Positions 62,182 through 64,000 of a stretch of DNA of 64,000 nucleotides are shown here, in pieces (positions within the stretch are counted from its first letter, which is position 1; each line of letters opens with the position of its first letter). The notes under the pieces are model-generated. The model had not been told where the DNA came from, did no database searches, and saw nothing but the letters and a program-made list of their open reading frames with translations. The stretch is from NCBI GenBank assembly GCA_964425755.1, contig CAYRNY010000021.1:1-64000 (forward strand). Direction: 5' to 3'. The DNA comes from CAYRNY01 sp964425755. Its GTDB lineage: Bacteria > Chloroflexota > Anaerolineae > Aggregatilineales > Aggregatilineaceae. A program made the translations under genes and the position numbers.

Positions 62182-63894
62182 TCACCGCGCCCATTGTAAC
62201 GCGTGGACCGGCGCGGGGTCTGGCATCTGTCGCGTAACGTTTGCACCCAGGTCCAGCAGGTGCAGCGTGCCGGAGATGTTCACGTACTGCTCGCCGGAAC
62301 GCGGGACCACGCCCGCGATGATGAACCGCGAGCCATCCGTGACCAGGCGCGGCGCGTCGGCAAAGCCGCCCACCTGCGCCGGGAACACCGGGGCGAAGCT
62401 GCCGTCCAGCGAGTCCGCCCGCCACACGCGCAGGAAACGCGGCCCCGTCTGGACCGGCGCGCTCACCACTGCGTACCACCCGCCCCCCGGACCGCGCGCC
62501 ACATCCAATACCGGCCTGTCCGCGATCAGGGGGGTGGGGGCGGCGTCCGGCTGCGCGGGGTCGAGCAGGTACAGTCCCGGCGTGGAATACGCGTAAAACC
62601 ACGACCACGCCAGCACGCGCCCGTCACCGGTCCAGCGCCCGGTGTCCGTCACGACGCGCGGGAACTCGGTCACGTTGTTCGTCGCCAGGTCGATCACGGC
62701 CAGGACCGCGCCTTCCCACATCCCCACGCCGACCAGCAATCGCGACGCATCAGGACTCCAGCGTGGCCCGGTGTAAAAGCGCACATCGCCGGGGTTGGCC
62801 CCTTCGGTATACGGCGTGCTCTGGACCACGACCTGTGGCGGCTGCGATCCGTCGGCCAGCACGCGCCACACGCCGCGCTGGTCGTGGTAGGCGATCTGCG
62901 TGCCGTCAGGACTCCACTGTGGCGTGACCCGCGCGATGTCGATCTCCAACCGCGCGAGTTGCGTCAGGCTGCCCCCGGCATCCTGCACGATCAATGTGTC
63001 GCCCGCAATGTACGCCACGCTTCCCCCATCCGGGCCGATGCTGTAACCTGTGACCGGGTCTGGATCGCCGGTGAGCTGCTGCGCGGGATCGCCGTTTGCG
63101 GGCAACCGCCAGACCTGGTCGATACCGTTCGCATCCGGCGCGAGGAAGTGCAGGTCGGCAGGCATAGCGTAACCGTCGACCGCCTCTGGCGGCGGCGGCC
63201 CCCAGTCAAAGGCCAGTGTCCCGGCAGTGCTGGGCACGATGGTGCTGCTGCCGAACACCACCCCCTCGCCGCCCAGATACGACGGCACGACCGGCTGCGC
63301 GCGGGCGGGCAGGTTCGGCGCGGATTCGAGCATCCACTGCTGGTAGCGCCCGCTGATGCGCGTCGCGGCGCCGGACTCATCGCTGACGACCAGCGTGTCG
63401 AGGCTTTCCCAGTACAGCTCGACCCAATCCCCCCGCACCAACCCGATCGCGGGGTCGCCAAACGGCCCCTGCCCGAGGTAGGCGATGTGCACGCCCTCCG
63501 GGACGAGATACGCGATCGCGCTGGCGTCTGGCGACCAGGCGATCGTTTGCGCGGGACCGGGTTCAGGCGCGACGCTGTCGAATTCCAGCACGTAGCCGCT
63601 GCGCCCGACGATCTGTGTGACGATCACCGTGCCTTCGTCCGCGGTGCGGAAGACCACCCACTGCCCATCGGGCGCGATGTCAAAGTCCGCGACCGGTTGG
63701 TTCGGGTTGGATATCTGCGTCTGTTCCCCGGTCTGTGGATCGACCTGGAGCAGCACCCCCTGGCTGGTGAGGATATACAGCGGCGCGGGCAGCGGGAAAA
63801 CACCGTCCTGGGCGTGTGCTGCGCTGCCGGGCATCAACAGCGCCAGTATCAGCAGCATGAGCAGCGATCCTATCGGCAGCCGTGATCGTCGCAT
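62182..63894 (-). CDS. secreted WD40/TolB-like beta-propeller protein
   Basis: A 570-residue exported protein. ATG 63894 is chosen because AAAGGA is 6 bases upstream; other ATGs in frame lie further out. The signal peptide is about 1-28 (LLMLLILALLMPGSAAHAQ). The mature protein is a TolB/WD40-like beta-propeller with recurring ISPDG/WSPDAS turns (IAPDGQWVVF, WSPDASAIAYL, IGPDGGSVAYI, WSPDGTQIAYHD, WSPDASRLLVG), at least seven blades. It probably binds peptides or glycans outside the membrane. It lies 99 bases before the regulator gene and on the same strand. Confidence 0.85.
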   Translation of the reverse strand: MRRSRLPIGSLLMLLILALLMPGSAAHAQDGVFPLPAPLYILTSQGVLLQVDPQTGEQTQISNPNQPVADFDIAPDGQWVVFRTADEGTVIVTQIVGRSGYVLEFDSVAPEPGPAQTIAWSPDASAIAYLVPEGVHIAYLGQGPFGDPAIGLVRGDWVELYWESLDTLVVSDESGAATRISGRYQQWMLESAPNLPARAQPVVPSYLGGEGVVFGSSTIVPSTAGTLAFDWGPPPPEAVDGYAMPADLHFLAPDANGIDQVWRLPANGDPAQQLTGDPDPVTGYSIGPDGGSVAYIAGDTLIVQDAGGSLTQLARLEIDIARVTPQWSPDGTQIAYHDQRGVWRVLADGSQPPQVVVQSTPYTEGANPGDVRFYTGPRWSPDASRLLVGVGMWEGAVLAVIDLATNNVTEFPRVVTDTGRWTGDGRVLAWSWFYAYSTPGLYLLDPAQPDAAPTPLIADRPVLDVARGPGGGWYAVVSAPVQTGPRFLRVWRADSLDGSFAPVFPAQVGGFADAPRLVTDGSRFIIAGVVPRSGEQYVNISGTLHLLDLGANVTRQMPDPAPVHALQWAR

Positions 63895-64000
63895 GAGTGT
63901 TCCTTTCATAATCGGGTTGCAGGCGGGATCGGTTGTGCGGCGTATGAGCACAATGTGATATTAATCGCAGTATAGCAACAATTGCCGTGCATGCCTACTG

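Noticed and set aside
62203..63885. Long open frame opposite the beta-propeller gene (560 codons)
   Set aside because: Antisense to a protein with signal peptide and repeated propeller motifs; composition of the frame is atypical.

Overview
This window is high-GC, gene-dense chromosomal DNA that looks like a member of the Chloroflexota, probably Anaerolineae or a close class. The indicators are a Flp-type pilin with its own terminator, Thr-Pro-rich secreted stalks, a DUF2089/SHOCT/DUF4097 operon, a very large multi-GAF histidine kinase, NBR1-type Ig domains on a secreted-type peptidase fold, and a GlmL-like/DUF6754-like membrane cluster. Assignment below phylum is inference. About 52 protein genes are supported. 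No rRNA, convincing tRNA, CRISPR array, transposase or prophage was seen. One gene (56621-57379) is clearly AT-rich against this background and is probably acquired.

Layout. 1-5.6 kb: a GT4 glycosyltransferase, a secreted protein with a calcium-type repeat, then a run with a PyrK-like Fe-S protein, a PIG-L deacetylase, a small membrane protein and a dihydroorotate-dehydrogenase-like protein that lacks the usual catalytic motif. 5.6-9.9 kb: a Flp pilin on the minus strand, then a likely envelope-stress operon (DUF2089 zinc-ribbon/HTH, two SHOCT-like proteins, a DUF4097 protein, a GNAT acetyltransferase). 10-16 kb: an EamA transporter, a secreted triple-PDZ protein and several uncharacterised envelope proteins. 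16.1-19.3 kb: three consecutive M42 aminopeptidase genes. 19.5-21.7 kb: two paralogous secreted proteins, each followed by a near-identical terminator, and a small secreted protein. 21.9-24.8 kb (minus strand): thrS preceded by an uncharacterised gene and a T-box leader with a threonine ACC candidate specifier.

24.9-36.6 kb is the most unusual part. Eight same-strand genes, several overlapping by 4 to 17 bases, encode two small proteins (one DUF6754-like), two polytopic membrane proteins, a 1511-residue acidic protein with about 20 Trp-centred short motifs and a membrane-anchored C-terminal domain, a GlmL/ASKHA-type putative ATPase, a protein with a lipoyl-like and a KOW-like region, and a membrane-anchored PPC-domain protein ending in an LPDSG-TM-basic tail. 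No B12 mutase subunit accompanies the GlmL-like protein, so it probably serves another job. This is the best candidate for an undescribed system.

36.7-44.8 kb is regulatory: an AAA ATPase fused to an OmpR-type winged helix, a 1707-residue multi-GAF kinase and a REC-HisKA-HATPase protein. 44.9-51.5 kb carries PspA/IM30, a coiled-coil membrane protein, a GNAT, a YfcE-like phosphoesterase, a YkvA-like protein, an MFS transporter, a carboxylesterase-like hydrolase and a CysQ/IMPase-family phosphatase. 51.5-55.5 kb is sbcD-sbcC. The end holds an alpha/beta hydrolase, the AT-rich gene, a methyltransferase, the Ig-C39 protein, and a minus-strand set of secreted beta-propeller protein, OmpR-family regulator and sensor kinase.
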